Position numbers and translations under genes: made by a program. Shown in pieces: positions 9,235 to 19,112 of a stretch of 64,000 nt of DNA (position 1 is its first letter; each line of letters begins with the position of its first letter). The DNA comes from Geomonas diazotrophica. Lineage in GTDB: Bacteria > Desulfobacterota > Desulfuromonadia > Geobacterales > Geobacteraceae. The notes under the pieces were generated by a model that saw nothing but the letters and a program-made list of their open reading frames with translations, was not told where the DNA came from and searched no databases. The stretch spans positions 1-64,000 of the forward strand of contig NZ_JAHLMF010000009.1 in the NCBI RefSeq assembly GCF_018919385.1, in the 5' to 3' direction.

Positions 9235-9347
9235 TTAATACTGAGACAGGTTAATACTGAGACTAAGATTAAGACTAAGATTAAGATTAAGATTAAGACT
9301 GAGGTCGTTGATCCTTACTTTATCTTTATCTTTATCTTAATCTTTAT
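9235..9347. repeat. AG/TC-rich hexamer-repeat hairpin, copy 1 (ddl-ftsQ)
   Basis: One arm is a run of AAGATT/AAGACT units (ACTAAGATTAAGACTAAGAT and more, ~9236-9304). The other is a run of CTTTATCTTTATC and TCTTAATCTTT units (~9317-9347). The arms can pair imperfectly around the loop GAGGTCGTTGATCC. Two further copies follow murC/murG (12706-12808) and a zinc-ribbon gene (26178-26266), each between minus-strand genes. Confidence 0.7.
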
Positions 9348-9368
9348 CTGCTTTACCTTATCTGTTTT

Positions 9369-10286
9369 TCAGATCTTCAGCGATGCGGCCAGCAGGATGC
9401 GCACCACCAGTTGATCAAAATCGATGTCCGAACCGCGGGCGATCTCAGGGAGCAGGCTCAGGTCCGTCATCCCCGGCAGGGTGTTCACCTCGAGGAGGTA
9501 ACACTCGCCCGCCTCGTTCACCAGGAAGTCGACGCGGCTGTAACAGTCGCAACCCAGGGCGGCATGCGCCTTCTCCCCTTCCTTCAAGACCGCCCGGTAC
9601 ACCTGCTCCGGAAGACGGGCGGGGAGGATGTGCTCGGCACCTCCGTCGGTGTACTTCGCCTCGTAGTCGTAGAACTCGTTTTTCGGCACGATCTCGATGG
9701 CGCCCATCGCACGCCCGTCCAGGATGCCTACCTGCACTTCCTTGCCGCTGATGAACGCTTCGACGAGGATCTCCGAGTCGTAACGGAAGGCTTCCTCGAG
9801 CGCCTTTTCCATCTGCCCCGGCTCTTTCACGATACTGACCCCCACCGAGGAGCCTTCCTTGGAGGGCTTCACCACCACCGGGAGGGGGTTCTCAAGCTTC
9901 AACTCCTCGCCGCGGCGCAGCACCTGGTAGGGGGCGAGCGTCAGCCCGGCGGCGGCGAACATCACCTTGGCGGCGATCTTGTCGATGGCGAGGGCCGAGG
10001 CGAGAACGCCGGACCCGGTATAGGGGATCGCCATCAGCTCCAGGAGCCCCTGGACGGAACCGTCTTCGCCGAAGCGGCCGTGCAGGGCGATGAAGGCGAG
10101 CTCCACCTTCTCTTCGGCCAGCCGCTGGGCCAGGTCGCGCCCGACGTCGATCCCCACCGCGTCGTACCCCTGGCGCTGCAGGGAGGCGAGCACGGCCTTG
10201 CCGCTGTTAAGGGACACCTCGCGCTCGGCGGAAAGTCCCCCCATCAGCACGGCGATCTTCTTGTTTTTCAGCTCCGCTACGGTCAT
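9369..10286 (-). CDS. ddl: D-alanine--D-alanine ligase
   Basis: ATP-grasp ligase of 305 aa that joins two D-alanines in the cytoplasm to make the dipeptide added by MurF. The N-terminus has [20 protein letters not shown]. The family signature [16 protein letters not shown] and the serine loop [14 protein letters not shown] are present. The metal-binding C-terminus reads [20 protein letters not shown]. It lies in the usual dcw position between murB and ftsQ. AAGGA sits about 10 bases before the ATG. Confidence 0.97.
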   Translation of the reverse strand: MTVAELKNKKIAVLMGGLSAEREVSLNSGKAVLASLQRQGYDAVGIDVGRDLAQRLAEEKVELAFIALHGRFGEDGSVQGLLELMAIPYTGSGVLASALAIDKIAAKVMFAAAGLTLAPYQVLRRGEELKLENPLPVVVKPSKEGSSVGVSIVKEPGQMEKALEEAFRYDSEILVEAFISGKEVQVGILDGRAMGAIEIVPKNEFYDYEAKYTDGGAEHILPARLPEQVYRAVLKEGEKAHAALGCDCYSRVDFLVNEAGECYLLEVNTLPGMTDLSLLPEIARGSDIDFDQLVVRILLAASLKI

Positions 10287-10330
10287 CTCGAAGGTTCCTT
10301 TGTCCTTATACTGCTTTCAGCTCTCGCTTC

Positions 10331-10366
10331 CCCCCTCTCCCCCGGGGAGAGGGTCGGGGCGAGGGT
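10331..10366. repeat. GC-rich palindromic repeat between ddl and murB
   Basis: CCCCCTCTCCCCCGGGGAGA followed by GGGTCGGGGCGAGGG. It is the reverse complement, with few changes, of the unit embedded in dnaE2 at 767-802. It could form a stable hairpin in the operon transcript. Confidence 0.65.
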
Positions 10367-10395
10367 TGTGCACCCCGGGGAAGGGCTGCTTCGAT

Positions 10396-11301
10396 TTATG
10401 CTTCGCCGACGATCCTTACTTCTTCCTCGAGCCCGATCCCGGCGGCCTCCTTCACCCTGACCTTGACCAGCTCCGCGAGAGCCAGGAAGTCCGCGGCCTG
10501 CGCGCCCCCCGTGTTCACCAGGAAGTTCGTGTGCACCTCGGAAACCTGCGCTCCACCCACCGTGGCGCCGCGCAGCCCGGCCTGGTCTATCAGCCGCCAG
10601 GCGCTCTCTCCGGCGGGGTTCTTGAAGAAGGAACCCGCGTTGGGGAAACCGACCCGCTGGCCGCCGCGCTTCCCGATGTACTCCCGGATGTTCTCCTCAA
10701 TGAGGCGACGCTCGACCGGTTCGAGTCTCAGCCGCGCCCCCAGTATGATCTCGCCAGGCGCAAGCTTCAGGAAACGGTAGCCGTACTCCAGCTCGCTCCG
10801 CTTCCGGACCAGCACCCCGGTCTCCCGCAGCGTGGTCAAAAGCTCGACCCGCTGCATGGTCTCGCCGCCGTGGGCGCCGGCGTTCATGGTCAGCGCGCCG
10901 CCGAAGCTCCCCGGGATGCCGCTGAGGAATTCGATCCCCCCCAGGCACTGTTCCGCCGCGAAGCGGGTGAGAACCTGGTTGGTCACCCCGGCACCCACCT
11001 CGAGCCTCGCGCCGGGAAGCGGCTCCAGTGAGTCGAAGCGCTTCAGGGAAACCACGCACCCCCTGATGCCGCCGTCGCGCACCAGCAGGTTGTAGCCGGA
11101 TCCCACCACGAGGCAGGGGACGTTTGCCGACCGGAGCAGCTCCATGCCCCTCTCCAGGTCGGCGAGGTCCGCCGGTTCCAGGTAGAGGTCCGCCGGGCCG
11201 CCCACCCTGAGCGAGGTGTGCCGGGCCATCGGTTCGTCCCACAGCACGGTTCCCCGTACCCCTTGGGCGACCCGCTCGAGATCGGCCCGGGACCAGGTCA
11301 C
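10396..11301 (-). CDS. murB: UDP-N-acetylenolpyruvoylglucosamine reductase MurB
   Basis: FAD-dependent reductase of 301 aa that converts UDP-GlcNAc-enolpyruvate to UDP-MurNAc. The FAD-binding motifs [16 protein letters not shown] and [14 protein letters not shown] are present. [17 protein letters not shown] and the catalytic region [20 protein letters not shown] with the active-site serine follow. The short form without the extra Tyr loop indicates a type II MurB. It starts at a GTG that overlaps the murC stop (GTGA), consistent with translational coupling. Confidence 0.97.
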   Translation of the reverse strand: MTWSRADLERVAQGVRGTVLWDEPMARHTSLRVGGPADLYLEPADLADLERGMELLRSANVPCLVVGSGYNLLVRDGGIRGCVVSLKRFDSLEPLPGARLEVGAGVTNQVLTRFAAEQCLGGIEFLSGIPGSFGGALTMNAGAHGGETMQRVELLTTLRETGVLVRKRSELEYGYRFLKLAPGEIILGARLRLEPVERRLIEENIREYIGKRGGQRVGFPNAGSFFKNPAGESAWRLIDQAGLRGATVGGAQVSEVHTNFLVNTGGAQAADFLALAELVKVRVKEAAGIGLEEEVRIVGEA

Positions 11302-12683
11302 TTTTCCCCCGCCGCCTTCATGCGCTCCAGCATGCTCTCCCCCACCTGCCAGACGTTGCCGGCACCCAGGGTGAGCAGGATGTCACCCGGCACCAGCACG
11401 CGGTCAAGATGCTCGCAGAGCTTGTCGCGTTCAGGGATCCAGGTCACGTCCTTCTGGCCGTGCCGTCTGACCCGGGCCGCCAGCGACTCGGCGGTGATCC
11501 CCTCGATGGGGGTCTCCCCGGCCGCGTAGATGTCGGTGAGGATCAGGACGTCGGCGTCGTGGAACGCCTTGACGAAGTCCTCGAAGAGCTCCTTGGTGCG
11601 CGAATAGCGGTGCGGCTGGAACACGACCACGAGGCGGTTCTCCGCGAAGCCGGACTTGGCCGCGGCGAGGGTCGCCTTGATCTCGGTCGGGTGGTGGCCG
11701 TAGTCGTCGACCACCATGACGCCGTTCACCTCCCCCTTCAGGGAGAAGCGGCGCCCGACGCCGCCGAAGGCCTTGAACCCTTCCTGGATCGTCTCGAAGG
11801 GGATGTCCAGCTCCATGGCGACCGCGATGGAGGCCAGGGCGTTCAGCACGTTGTGCGCGCCAGGCATGGAGAAGGTGATCTCGCCGAGCTTCACCCCCTT
11901 GTGGTGGGCGACGAAGCTTGTGGAGAAGCCGGAGAGGCGCACGTCGGTGGCGCGGAAGTCCGCCTGGGCCGACAGGCCGTAGCTCGTGAAGCGCTTCTTC
12001 ACCCGCGGCAGGATGTCGGCGATGTTGCCGTTATCCAGGCAGAGCACGGCCAGGCCGTAGAAGGGAACCTTGTTGATGAACTCGACGAAGGTGTCCTTGA
12101 TCTCCTCGATGCCGCTGTAGAAGTCGAGGTGGTCGGCGTCGATGTTGGTCACCACGGCGATGGTCGGGGAGAGGAGCAGGAAGGAGCCGTCGGACTCGTC
12201 TGCCTCGGCCACAAGGAATTGTCCCTGCCCCAGGCGCGCGTTGGTCCCCAGCGAGTTCAGCCTGCCGCCGATCACCATGGTCGGGTCGATCCCCCCCTTG
12301 GCCAGGAGGGTCGCCACCATCGAGGTGGTAGTGGTCTTGCCGTGGGTGCCGGCCACCGCGACGCCGTACTTCATGCGCATCAGCTCGGCCAGCATCTCGG
12401 CGCGCGGGATCACCGGGATCAGCTTCAGGTGCGCCTCGACCACCTCGGGGTTGTCTTCGTGCACGGCGCTGGAGATGACCACCACGTCGGCCTGGGCCAC
12501 GTTCTCGGCGGCGTGACCGATGAAGATCTCGCCCCCCAGGCTTTCCAGGCGCTGGGTGGTGTCCGAGCTCTTCAGGTCGGAGCCGGAGACCTTGTACCCG
12601 AGGTTCAAGAGCACCTCCGCGATCCCGCTCATGCCGATGCCGCCGATGCCGACGAAATGTATCCTCTCTATCTTTCCGTACAC
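11298..12683 (-). CDS. murC: UDP-N-acetylmuramate--L-alanine ligase MurC
   Basis: Mur ligase of 461 aa that adds L-alanine to UDP-MurNAc using [20 protein letters not shown] is the N-terminal nucleotide fold, [16 protein letters not shown] the P-loop, and [18 protein letters not shown] the typical MurC substrate motif. [16 protein letters not shown] lies in the C-terminal domain. It starts at a GTG with AAGGGAG six bases before it. The upstream spacer to murG holds an AG-rich hairpin repeat. Confidence 0.97.
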   Translation of the reverse strand: MYGKIERIHFVGIGGIGMSGIAEVLLNLGYKVSGSDLKSSDTTQRLESLGGEIFIGHAAENVAQADVVVISSAVHEDNPEVVEAHLKLIPVIPRAEMLAELMRMKYGVAVAGTHGKTTTTSMVATLLAKGGIDPTMVIGGRLNSLGTNARLGQGQFLVAEADESDGSFLLLSPTIAVVTNIDADHLDFYSGIEEIKDTFVEFINKVPFYGLAVLCLDNGNIADILPRVKKRFTSYGLSAQADFRATDVRLSGFSTSFVAHHKGVKLGEITFSMPGAHNVLNALASIAVAMELDIPFETIQEGFKAFGGVGRRFSLKGEVNGVMVVDDYGHHPTEIKATLAAAKSGFAENRLVVVFQPHRYSRTKELFEDFVKAFHDADVLILTDIYAAGETPIEGITAESLAARVRRHGQKDVTWIPERDKLCEHLDRVLVPGDILLTLGAGNVWQVGESMLERMKAAGEK

Positions 12684-12705
12684 GCTTGCTCCCTTCGGTC
12701 GCAGA

Positions 12706-12808
12706 CTGAGATCAAGATTAAGATTGAGAACAACCTTTCCTTTTTCTCCCTGCCCACCGAGCTGCTATCTCTCTTCGTTCCTTAGTCTTAGTCTCAGTCT
12801 TAATCTGT
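12706..12808. repeat. AG/TC-rich hexamer-repeat hairpin, copy 2 (murG-murC)
   Basis: On the minus strand GATTAAGACTGAGACTAAGA begins inside the last murG codons, so that the TAA stop of murG is part of the repeat. The complementary arm TCAATCTTAATCTTGATCTC lies 70 bases on, just before the murC Shine-Dalgarno. The 20-base core is identical to copy 3 at 26178-26266. Confidence 0.75.
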
Positions 12809-13882
12809 CTTCAAAACCATGGCCGCGACGATGGCCTGGGCTGCGTCCAGCTGGGCCAGGGACCTGGCGTTCTTCTCCAGCTCGGCCACCTGCTCGGGGT
12901 GCTCCATCAGGTTCAGGATCTCGGCGGCCAGGTGCTCGCCGGTCAGATCCTCTTCGAGAATCATCCGCCCGGCGTCTCGCTTCACCAGCGACTCGGCGTT
13001 CTTCCTCTGGTGGTCGTCGGCGGCAAAGGGATACGGGATGAAGATGCACCCCTTGCCGCAGGCGGTCACTTCGGCGATGGTGGTGGCCCCGGCCCGGCAG
13101 ATCACCAGGTCGGCCGCCCCGTACGCCGCGGACATGTTGTCTATGAAGGAGAGCACCTGCGCCTGGACTCCCTGGGCCTGGTACCCCTCGCGCACCCGCG
13201 CCACGTCCTTCTCACCGGTCTGGTGCGTGATGCGCAGCTTGTGCTTCACCTGCTCCAGGTGGGGCAGCGCCTCCAATAGCGCGCTGTTGATCCGCTGCGC
13301 ACCGGCGCTGCCGCCGAAGACCAGCAGGTTGAAGGTATCGCCGGTCAACCTGGCGCGCTGCTCCTGGAATCCCCAGAGGATCTCCTTGCGGATCGGGTTC
13401 CCGGTCATCTGGGTGACCTTCCCGGGGAAGAAGCCCGCCGCCTCCTCCATGGAGATGAAGATCCCGTCGACCACGCGGCTCAGCACCTTGTTGGTGAGGC
13501 CGGGGGCGGCGTTCTGCTCGTGGATGAAGGTCCGGACCCCCATGCCGCGCGCGGCCAGCAGCATCGGCGCCGAGGCGTATCCCCCCACCCCCAGCACCAT
13601 GTCGGGCTTGAAGCTCTTCAGGATCTTCCTCGACTGCGAGTAGCCGTACAAAAGGCGCCCGGCGCTCAGGAGCTTCTTGACGCTCCCCATCCCCTTCATG
13701 CCGCTGGCGGAGATCAGCTCCAGCCGGTAGCCGAGCTTGGGCAGAAGGCGCGCCTCGATGCCGCGCTCGGTGCCGACGAAAAGCACCTCGTTTTCCGATC
13801 CGCGTCCCAGGAACTCGTCGGCCACCGCTATCCCCGGGAAGAGATGCCCCCCGGTCCCCCCCCCCGCAATGATAAGCCTCAT
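12800..13882 (-). CDS. murG: UDP-GlcNAc transferase MurG (lipid II synthase)
   Basis: GT28-family glycosyltransferase of 360 aa that transfers GlcNAc to lipid I on the inner face of the membrane. It begins with [20 protein letters not shown], the G-loop 1 signature. GVGGYASAPMLLAA and HEQNAAPGLTNKVLS lie in the N-domain, and FGGSAGAQRIN, ICRAGATTIAEVTACG and PYPFAADDHQRKNAE form the donor site. The ATG at 13882 overlaps the ftsW stop (ATGA). Upstream in-frame codons are the ftsW gene read in another frame, so the longer open frame is not the protein. Its stop codon lies in an AG-rich repeat. Confidence 0.97.
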   Translation of the reverse strand: MRLIIAGGGTGGHLFPGIAVADEFLGRGSENEVLFVGTERGIEARLLPKLGYRLELISASGMKGMGSVKKLLSAGRLLYGYSQSRKILKSFKPDMVLGVGGYASAPMLLAARGMGVRTFIHEQNAAPGLTNKVLSRVVDGIFISMEEAAGFFPGKVTQMTGNPIRKEILWGFQEQRARLTGDTFNLLVFGGSAGAQRINSALLEALPHLEQVKHKLRITHQTGEKDVARVREGYQAQGVQAQVLSFIDNMSAAYGAADLVICRAGATTIAEVTACGKGCIFIPYPFAADDHQRKNAESLVKRDAGRMILEEDLTGEHLAAEILNLMEHPEQVAELEKNARSLAQLDAAQAIVAAMVLKTD

Positions 13883-14982
13883 GGCGTCCCCCTCATCCTG
13901 GTCGAGACGTTGAGAAGCACACCCACCGCGCAGAGCGAGATGATCAGCGAGCTGCCGCCGTAGCTCAAAAACGGGAGCGCGATCCCCTTGGTGGGGAGCA
14001 GTCCCGTGACCACGGACATGTTGATGAAGGCTTCCAGGCCGATCAGCGAGGCGATGCCGAAGGCCAGGAAGCGTCCGAAGCTGTCCTCGGCGGAGATGGC
14101 GACCCGGATGCTCCTTTGCACCAGTAACAGGAACATCGAGGCGATCACGATCACCCCGATGAACCCCATCTCCTCGCCGAGCACGGAGAGGATGAAGTCG
14201 GTATGCGCTTCCGGGAGGTAGAAGAGTTTCTGTTTCCCCTCCCCGAGCCCCTGCCCGAAGAAACCGCCGGTCCCGAGAGCCAGCCAGGACTGGATGATCT
14301 GGAACCCCGCGTCGGTTGGATCCTGCCAGGGGTCCAAAAACGCCGTGATGCGCCGCATGCGGTAGGCCTTGGTGAAGACCAAGTAGCAGATGCCGGGCAG
14401 GGCGACGAGCCCCATCCCCAGGATGTACTGCACCTTGGTACCGGCGGCAAAGAGCATGACGATCGCCACCACCAGCATGGTGAGCGCCGCCCCCATGTCG
14501 TGCTGCGCCAGGAGCACCGCGATGAAGACCCCGAGGATCAGCATGTACGGGAAGAAGCCGGACATGAACTGCTTGAGCTTCTCCTGCCGCTTCTCCAGGG
14601 AGTAGGCCATGTACATGATGAGCGCCACCTTGGCGAGCTCGGAGGGCTGGAAGTTGAAGCCGGGAAGGCGGATCCAGCGCGATGCCCCCTTGGCGGTCCC
14701 CCCGATGCCGGGCACGAACACCAGCAACAGCAGGAAGAAGGTCCCCAGAAAGAGCGGCACCGCCCACTTCTTCCAGACGTGGTAGTCGACGTGCATGGCG
14801 ACCCCCATGCCGATGAAGCCGATCAACGCGTAGAGGGACTGCCTTTTCAGGAAGAAGAAGCCGTCGTGAAACTTCTTGGCGGCCATCACGGAGGACGCGG
14901 AGTAGACCATGACCACACCGAAACAGGTGAGGATCACCGCCATCATAAGCACGATCATGTCGTACCCCTCCAGTCGCCTCAC
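13879..14982 (-). CDS. ftsW: Lipid II polymerase FtsW (SEDS family)
   Basis: SEDS glycosyltransferase of 367 aa with about ten membrane segments; it polymerises lipid II at the septum together with FtsI. The family marks [48 protein letters not shown] and [12 protein letters not shown] are all present. The catalytic Asp region lies in the large periplasmic loop. I give the GTG at 14982, which overlaps the murD stop. An ATG at 14958 has the better Shine-Dalgarno (GGAGGGG) and could be the true start, removing eight residues. Confidence 0.95.
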   Translation of the reverse strand: MRRLEGYDMIVLMMAVILTCFGVVMVYSASSVMAAKKFHDGFFFLKRQSLYALIGFIGMGVAMHVDYHVWKKWAVPLFLGTFFLLLLVFVPGIGGTAKGASRWIRLPGFNFQPSELAKVALIMYMAYSLEKRQEKLKQFMSGFFPYMLILGVFIAVLLAQHDMGAALTMLVVAIVMLFAAGTKVQYILGMGLVALPGICYLVFTKAYRMRRITAFLDPWQDPTDAGFQIIQSWLALGTGGFFGQGLGEGKQKLFYLPEAHTDFILSVLGEEMGFIGVIVIASMFLLLVQRSIRVAISAEDSFGRFLAFGIASLIGLEAFINMSVVTGLLPTKGIALPFLSYGGSSLIISLCAVGVLLNVSTRMRGTP

Positions 14983-16340
14983 TTTCCTTCAGCCTCCTTG
15001 GCCGCGCGTACCGCCGCCTTGAAGCGCTCGGCGCGCTCCTCGTAATTCTTGAACATGTCGAAGCTGGAGCAGGCCGGCGAGAAGAGGACCACGCCGCCGG
15101 GCTGGGTCACCCTGCGGGCGATGTCGACCGCCTCCTCCAGCGTGTCGGCGAAACGGGTGTCGGTGAGATCGCCCAGCGCCTGGTGCATGCGCTCCCGCGC
15201 CTCGCCGATCAGGACCAGGTGGCTCACCCGGTCGGAAACGAGCTGGACCAGCGGCTCGTAGGAGCCACCCTTGTCCTTCCCCCCCGCGATCAGGGTGATG
15301 CCGGAGTCGAAGCTCTCCAAGGACTTGACCACGCTCCCCACGTTGGTCCCCTTGCTGTCCTCGTAATAGGCGACCCCGTTCACCTCCTCGACGAACTCCA
15401 TGCGGTGCGGCAGCCCCTTGAACTCCTTGACCGAGGCGTAGGCGCAGTCGCCGTCGCAGCGCATGAGCAGGGTGGATGCCATGCTGGCCATGATGTTGTC
15501 CAGGTTGTGCACCCCTTTGAGCTTGAAACCGTCGGTGCCGAAGCGGAGCACCTTGCCGTCGTGGGCGAAGGTGATGAAGCCGTCGCGGTAGCTGATCCCC
15601 TCCTTGAGCTCGTGGAAACGGCTCATGGGGAAGAGGCGCGCCTTCAGCCTGGTGGCGCAGGCGGCCACCAGCGGGTCGTCGATGTTCAGGACCGCGAAGT
15701 CTTCCGCCCCCTGGTTCTCGAAGATGCGCAGCTTGGCGTCGATGTACTCCTGGAAGCTGTGGTAGCGGTCCAGGTGGTCTTCGGTCAGGTTCAAAAGCAC
15801 CGCGACGTGGGGACGGAAGCTCTCGATCCCCTCCAGCTGGAAGGAGGAGAGCTCGACCACGACCCGCTCCACCCGCTCGCCGCTCATGGCGAGCTCGATG
15901 AGGGGGTTGCCGATGTTCCCGCCGACGAAGGTGTCGAAGCCGCACCCCTTGAAGATCTCGCCGGTCAGGGTGGTCGTGGTGGTCTTGCCGTTGGTGCCGG
16001 TGATGGCGACCATGGGGGCCTCGATGAACCAGGAGGCGAGCTCCACCTCGGAGACCACGCGGCGCTTCTGGGCGCGCGCCATCTCCAGCGGCTTGATGTC
16101 CATCGGGACGCCGGGGGATACCACGATCAGGTCGGCCATCAGGAAGCTGTAGGGGACGTGGCGCCCGAGCTCCAGGCAGAGGTCGAGGTCTGAGAGTTCC
16201 GCGAGGACGTCCTTGAGGGCCTCCTCGTCACGCATGTCGGTGACGGTGACGAGCGCGCCGCGCTCGGCCAGGAAGCGGGTCACGGCCACGCCGGTCTTCG
16301 CAAGCCCCACCACCAGTATTTTCTTGTCCTTTAATTCCAT
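14979..16340 (-). CDS. murD: UDP-MurNAc-L-Ala--D-Glu ligase MurD
   Basis: Mur ligase of 453 aa that adds D-glutamate. [20 protein letters not shown] is the N-terminal fold, and [19 protein letters not shown] the P-loop. [20 protein letters not shown] and the C-terminal [20 protein letters not shown] with [12 protein letters not shown] are typical of Mur[21 protein letters not shown] closes the protein. The gene precedes ftsW with a 4-base overlap and is preceded by a 168-base spacer with a GC-rich repeat. Confidence 0.97.
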   Translation of the reverse strand: MELKDKKILVVGLAKTGVAVTRFLAERGALVTVTDMRDEEALKDVLAELSDLDLCLELGRHVPYSFLMADLIVVSPGVPMDIKPLEMARAQKRRVVSEVELASWFIEAPMVAITGTNGKTTTTTLTGEIFKGCGFDTFVGGNIGNPLIELAMSGERVERVVVELSSFQLEGIESFRPHVAVLLNLTEDHLDRYHSFQEYIDAKLRIFENQGAEDFAVLNIDDPLVAACATRLKARLFPMSRFHELKEGISYRDGFITFAHDGKVLRFGTDGFKLKGVHNLDNIMASMASTLLMRCDGDCAYASVKEFKGLPHRMEFVEEVNGVAYYEDSKGTNVGSVVKSLESFDSGITLIAGGKDKGGSYEPLVQLVSDRVSHLVLIGEARERMHQALGDLTDTRFADTLEEAVDIARRVTQPGGVVLFSPACSSFDMFKNYEERAERFKAAVRAAKEAEGK

Positions 16341-16368
16341 ATGCCCTTCTTCTCCAAGAAAACCTAAA

Positions 16369-16396
16369 TCCCCCTGCCCCCTCGCAAAGGGGGGGA
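16369..16396. repeat. GC-rich palindrome in the mraY-murD spacer
   Basis: TCCCCCTGCCCCCTCGCAAA followed by GGGGGGGA gives a short inverted repeat. The 168-base spacer (16341-16508) is otherwise without a gene. It also contains GGCCGGGAACGGCC as a second small hairpin. Confidence 0.5.
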
Positions 16397-16508
16397 CGCG
16401 GGATCACGTGCAGTACTTTGTGGCCGGGAACGGCCTCGCTTCCCATCCCCCGACGAAACCGCGCAAAGGGGAGGCGGGGAGTTGGCACATCCTCACGCGG
16501 AGACGCGG

Positions 16509-17585
16509 CTAGCGCATCTTCAGCGTCGAGATGGCGACGAGCGCAAGGATGATGGTGATGATCCAGAACCGGACGATGATCTTCGGTTCGGCCACCCCCT
16601 TCAGCTCGAAATGATGGTGAATGGGCGCCATGCGGAAGATCCGCTTGCCGCGGTACTTGTAGGAGCCCACCTGGAAAATGACCGAGAGCGCCTCCACGAC
16701 GAAGACGCCGCCGACGATGACCAGCAGGATCTCCTGCTTGGTGAGCACGGCCAGGGTGCCCAACCCTCCCCCCAGCGACAGGGAGCCGACGTCCCCCATG
16801 AAGACCTCGGCCGGGTAGCTGTTGTACCAGAGAAAGCCAAGTCCCGCGCCGACCATGGCCCCGCACAGGACGGCGAGCTCGCCGGCGCCCGGGACGTACG
16901 GGATCTGCAGGTAGCCGGAGAGTCTCGCGTTACCGGCGATGTAGCAGAAAAGCATGTAGGTGGCCGCGTTGATGGCCACCGGCCCGATCGCCAGCCCGTC
17001 CAGGCCGTCGGTCAGGTTCACCGCGTTGCTCGCGCCCACGATGACCAGGGTCACGAACGGGATGAAGAGGATACCCAGCTCCGGGTGCAGCCTCTTGAAG
17101 AACGGGAAGTAGAGCTCGGTGGAGAAGCCGGGGAGGTAGTAGAGGAAGATGCCGACGCCGCCGGCCAGAATCACCTGCCAGAACATCTTCTGGCGCGGCG
17201 AGAGCCCCTTGGGGTTCTTTTCCACCACCTTCTTGTAGTCGTCCACGAAGCCCAGCACCCCGTAGCCTGCGATGATGAGCAGGGTGAGCCAGATGAAGAC
17301 GTTCTTCAGGTCGGCCCAGAGGAGGGTCGGCACGATGATGCAGACCAGGATCAGCACCCCGCCCATGGTGGGGGTCCCCTGCTTCTTCAGGTGCGACTCG
17401 GGACCGTCGGTGCGGATCACCTGGCGCGCCTGCAACCCTTCGAGCTTCCTGACCACCCAGGGCCCCACGATGAAGGAGAGCACCAGCGCCGTGATCATGG
17501 CGTAGATGGTGCGGAAGGTCAGGTATTTGAAGACGTTGAAAAGCTTGTAGTCCGAGGCGAGCGGATACAAAAGATGGTACAGCAT
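16509..17585 (-). CDS. mraY: Phospho-MurNAc-pentapeptide transferase MraY
   Basis: Polytopic enzyme of 358 aa that transfers phospho-MurNAc-pentapeptide to undecaprenyl phosphate, making lipid I. The signatures [14 protein letters not shown], the aspartate pair in [25 protein letters not shown] and [15 protein letters not shown] are intact. [11 protein letters not shown] is the histidine-rich loop. About ten hydrophobic helices are visible. Its ATG overlaps the murF TGA by one base (TGATG), so the two are probably translationally coupled. Confidence 0.97.
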   Translation of the reverse strand: MLYHLLYPLASDYKLFNVFKYLTFRTIYAMITALVLSFIVGPWVVRKLEGLQARQVIRTDGPESHLKKQGTPTMGGVLILVCIIVPTLLWADLKNVFIWLTLLIIAGYGVLGFVDDYKKVVEKNPKGLSPRQKMFWQVILAGGVGIFLYYLPGFSTELYFPFFKRLHPELGILFIPFVTLVIVGASNAVNLTDGLDGLAIGPVAINAATYMLFCYIAGNARLSGYLQIPYVPGAGELAVLCGAMVGAGLGFLWYNSYPAEVFMGDVGSLSLGGGLGTLAVLTKQEILLVIVGGVFVVEALSVIFQVGSYKYRGKRIFRMAPIHHHFELKGVAEPKIIVRFWIITIILALVAISTLKMR

Positions 17586-18994
17586 CAGTCATGCCCCCCT
17601 TGTTTCGTGGGTGCCAGCGCCTCTTTTACCGCCGTCGCCACCTTTTCCATCTTCATGCCGCGCGACCCCTTGAAGAGGACGCAGTCGCCGGGCTGAAGCC
17701 AGGCGATGAGCCCGCCGGCCAGCGCCTCGTGGCTCGTCGCGCGCACGATACGCTCGGCGGGAAGCCCCGCTTCGAGCGCCCCTTTCTCGACCTCCGCGGC
17801 CAGTTCGCCCAAAAGGTACAGGCGCTCCACGGTGCCGGCGGCCTTGCGGCCGAGCTCCCGGTGCGCCTCCTCGGTACCGAGCCCCAGCTCCAGCATGTCG
17901 CCAAGGACCGCCGCGCTGCGCGCCCCGTCCGCCACCTCGTGCAGCGTGGTGAGGGCCGCCGCCATGGAGGCGGGGTTGGCGTTGTAGCTGTCGTCGATCA
18001 GGGTGATGCCGGCGACCTCCTCGAGCTGGAAGCGCTTGTCGTAAGGGGTGAACTCCTCGAGCCCTTGGCGGATCACCGCTCCCGGCACGCCCAAGGCGTG
18101 CGCCGCGGCCGCCGCGGCCAGGGCGTTGTAGATGTTGTGCCGGCCGAAGGCCCTGAGGGTGACCTGCTCCTCGCCGTCGGGTAGCCTCAAGGTAAAGCTC
18201 TCCCCCAGCTTCCCAAGCCCCCTGATGGATGCGGAGGAGACCTCCGCGCCGCGAAGGCCGAAGGTGAGCCGGGTCACGTTCAAGTGGGTCGGACAGGCGG
18301 AGACGAGGGGGTCGTCCACGTTGTAGACCGCGACCGCGCCTTCCTTCAGGCGCAGGAAGAGCTCCCCCTTTGCGCGCGCCACCCCTTCCACGCTCCCCAG
18401 GGTCTCCAGGTGCGCCGGGAAGGCATTGGTGATGATCCCCACCTGCGGCTCGGCAATCTCGGCCAGGCGATCGATCTCGCCGAACTCGCTCATGCCGATC
18501 TCCACCACCGCCCAGCGCTCGCGGCCGGTGAGCCTGAACAGGGTGAGCGGCAGGCCGATCAGGTTGTTCAGGTTCCCCTCGGTCTTCAGGCCGGGGCCGG
18601 TCTGGGACAGGATGCCGGCCAGCATCTCCTTGGTGGTGGTCTTGCCGTTGCTGCCGGTCACCGCGACCACCTTGAGGTCGAAGCGGCGGCGGTGCCAGGC
18701 GGCCAGATCCCCCAGGGCACGCAGGGTGTCCGGGACCGCTACCGCGCAGGCACCCGCCGGCAGGGCGTGTCCGGCGAGCCAGCTCTCGGCCATGAGAAAC
18801 GCGGTGACCCCGCGTCCCGCGGCCGTGGTGATGAAGTCGTGGCCGTCGAAGCGCTCTCCCACGAGCGGCACGAACAGCTCTCCCGGGGCGACCTGGCGCG
18901 AGTCGGTGGACACGCCCGACACCACGGTCTGCGCCTCCCCGATCATCCTGCCGCCGGTTGCCTCGGCTATTTCTTTCAGCGTGAACATCGCCAT
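17585..18994 (-). CDS. murF: UDP-MurNAc-tripeptide--D-Ala-D-Ala ligase MurF
   Basis: Mur ligase of 469 aa that adds the D-Ala-D-Ala dipeptide made by Ddl. The N-terminal domain has [38 protein letters not shown] is the P-loop, [15 protein letters not shown] is typical of MurF, and [18 protein letters not shown] is the C-terminal substrate motif. The start is ATG at 18994 (an ATG two codons later is possible). A 118-base spacer separates it from murE. Confidence 0.97.
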   Translation of the reverse strand: MAMFTLKEIAEATGGRMIGEAQTVVSGVSTDSRQVAPGELFVPLVGERFDGHDFITTAAGRGVTAFLMAESWLAGHALPAGACAVAVPDTLRALGDLAAWHRRRFDLKVVAVTGSNGKTTTKEMLAGILSQTGPGLKTEGNLNNLIGLPLTLFRLTGRERWAVVEIGMSEFGEIDRLAEIAEPQVGIITNAFPAHLETLGSVEGVARAKGELFLRLKEGAVAVYNVDDPLVSACPTHLNVTRLTFGLRGAEVSSASIRGLGKLGESFTLRLPDGEEQVTLRAFGRHNIYNALAAAAAAHALGVPGAVIRQGLEEFTPYDKRFQLEEVAGITLIDDSYNANPASMAAALTTLHEVADGARSAAVLGDMLELGLGTEEAHRELGRKAAGTVERLYLLGELAAEVEKGALEAGLPAERIVRATSHEALAGGLIAWLQPGDCVLFKGSRGMKMEKVATAVKEALAPTKQGGHD

Positions 18995-19112
18995 CTAAAT
19001 CCCTGTTTCCTTTATGCTGCCGGGCGTCTCGACGCCCTTCGTTTTCCGTTTTTCCAAGGCACGACGCAAAACCAGTAATGTGCCGCAAAATAAGGGAAAA
19101 GGGAACCTTTTT

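Noticed and set aside
9235-9347. CRISPR-like array of short repeats
   Set aside because: The units are 6-bp simple repeats with no spacers of constant length, and no cas genes are nearby.
12800-14767. Long 655-codon frame ending with MurG
   Set aside because: The upstream half is ftsW read in another frame; the true MurG start is the ATG at 13882 with the GGGTGGH motif.
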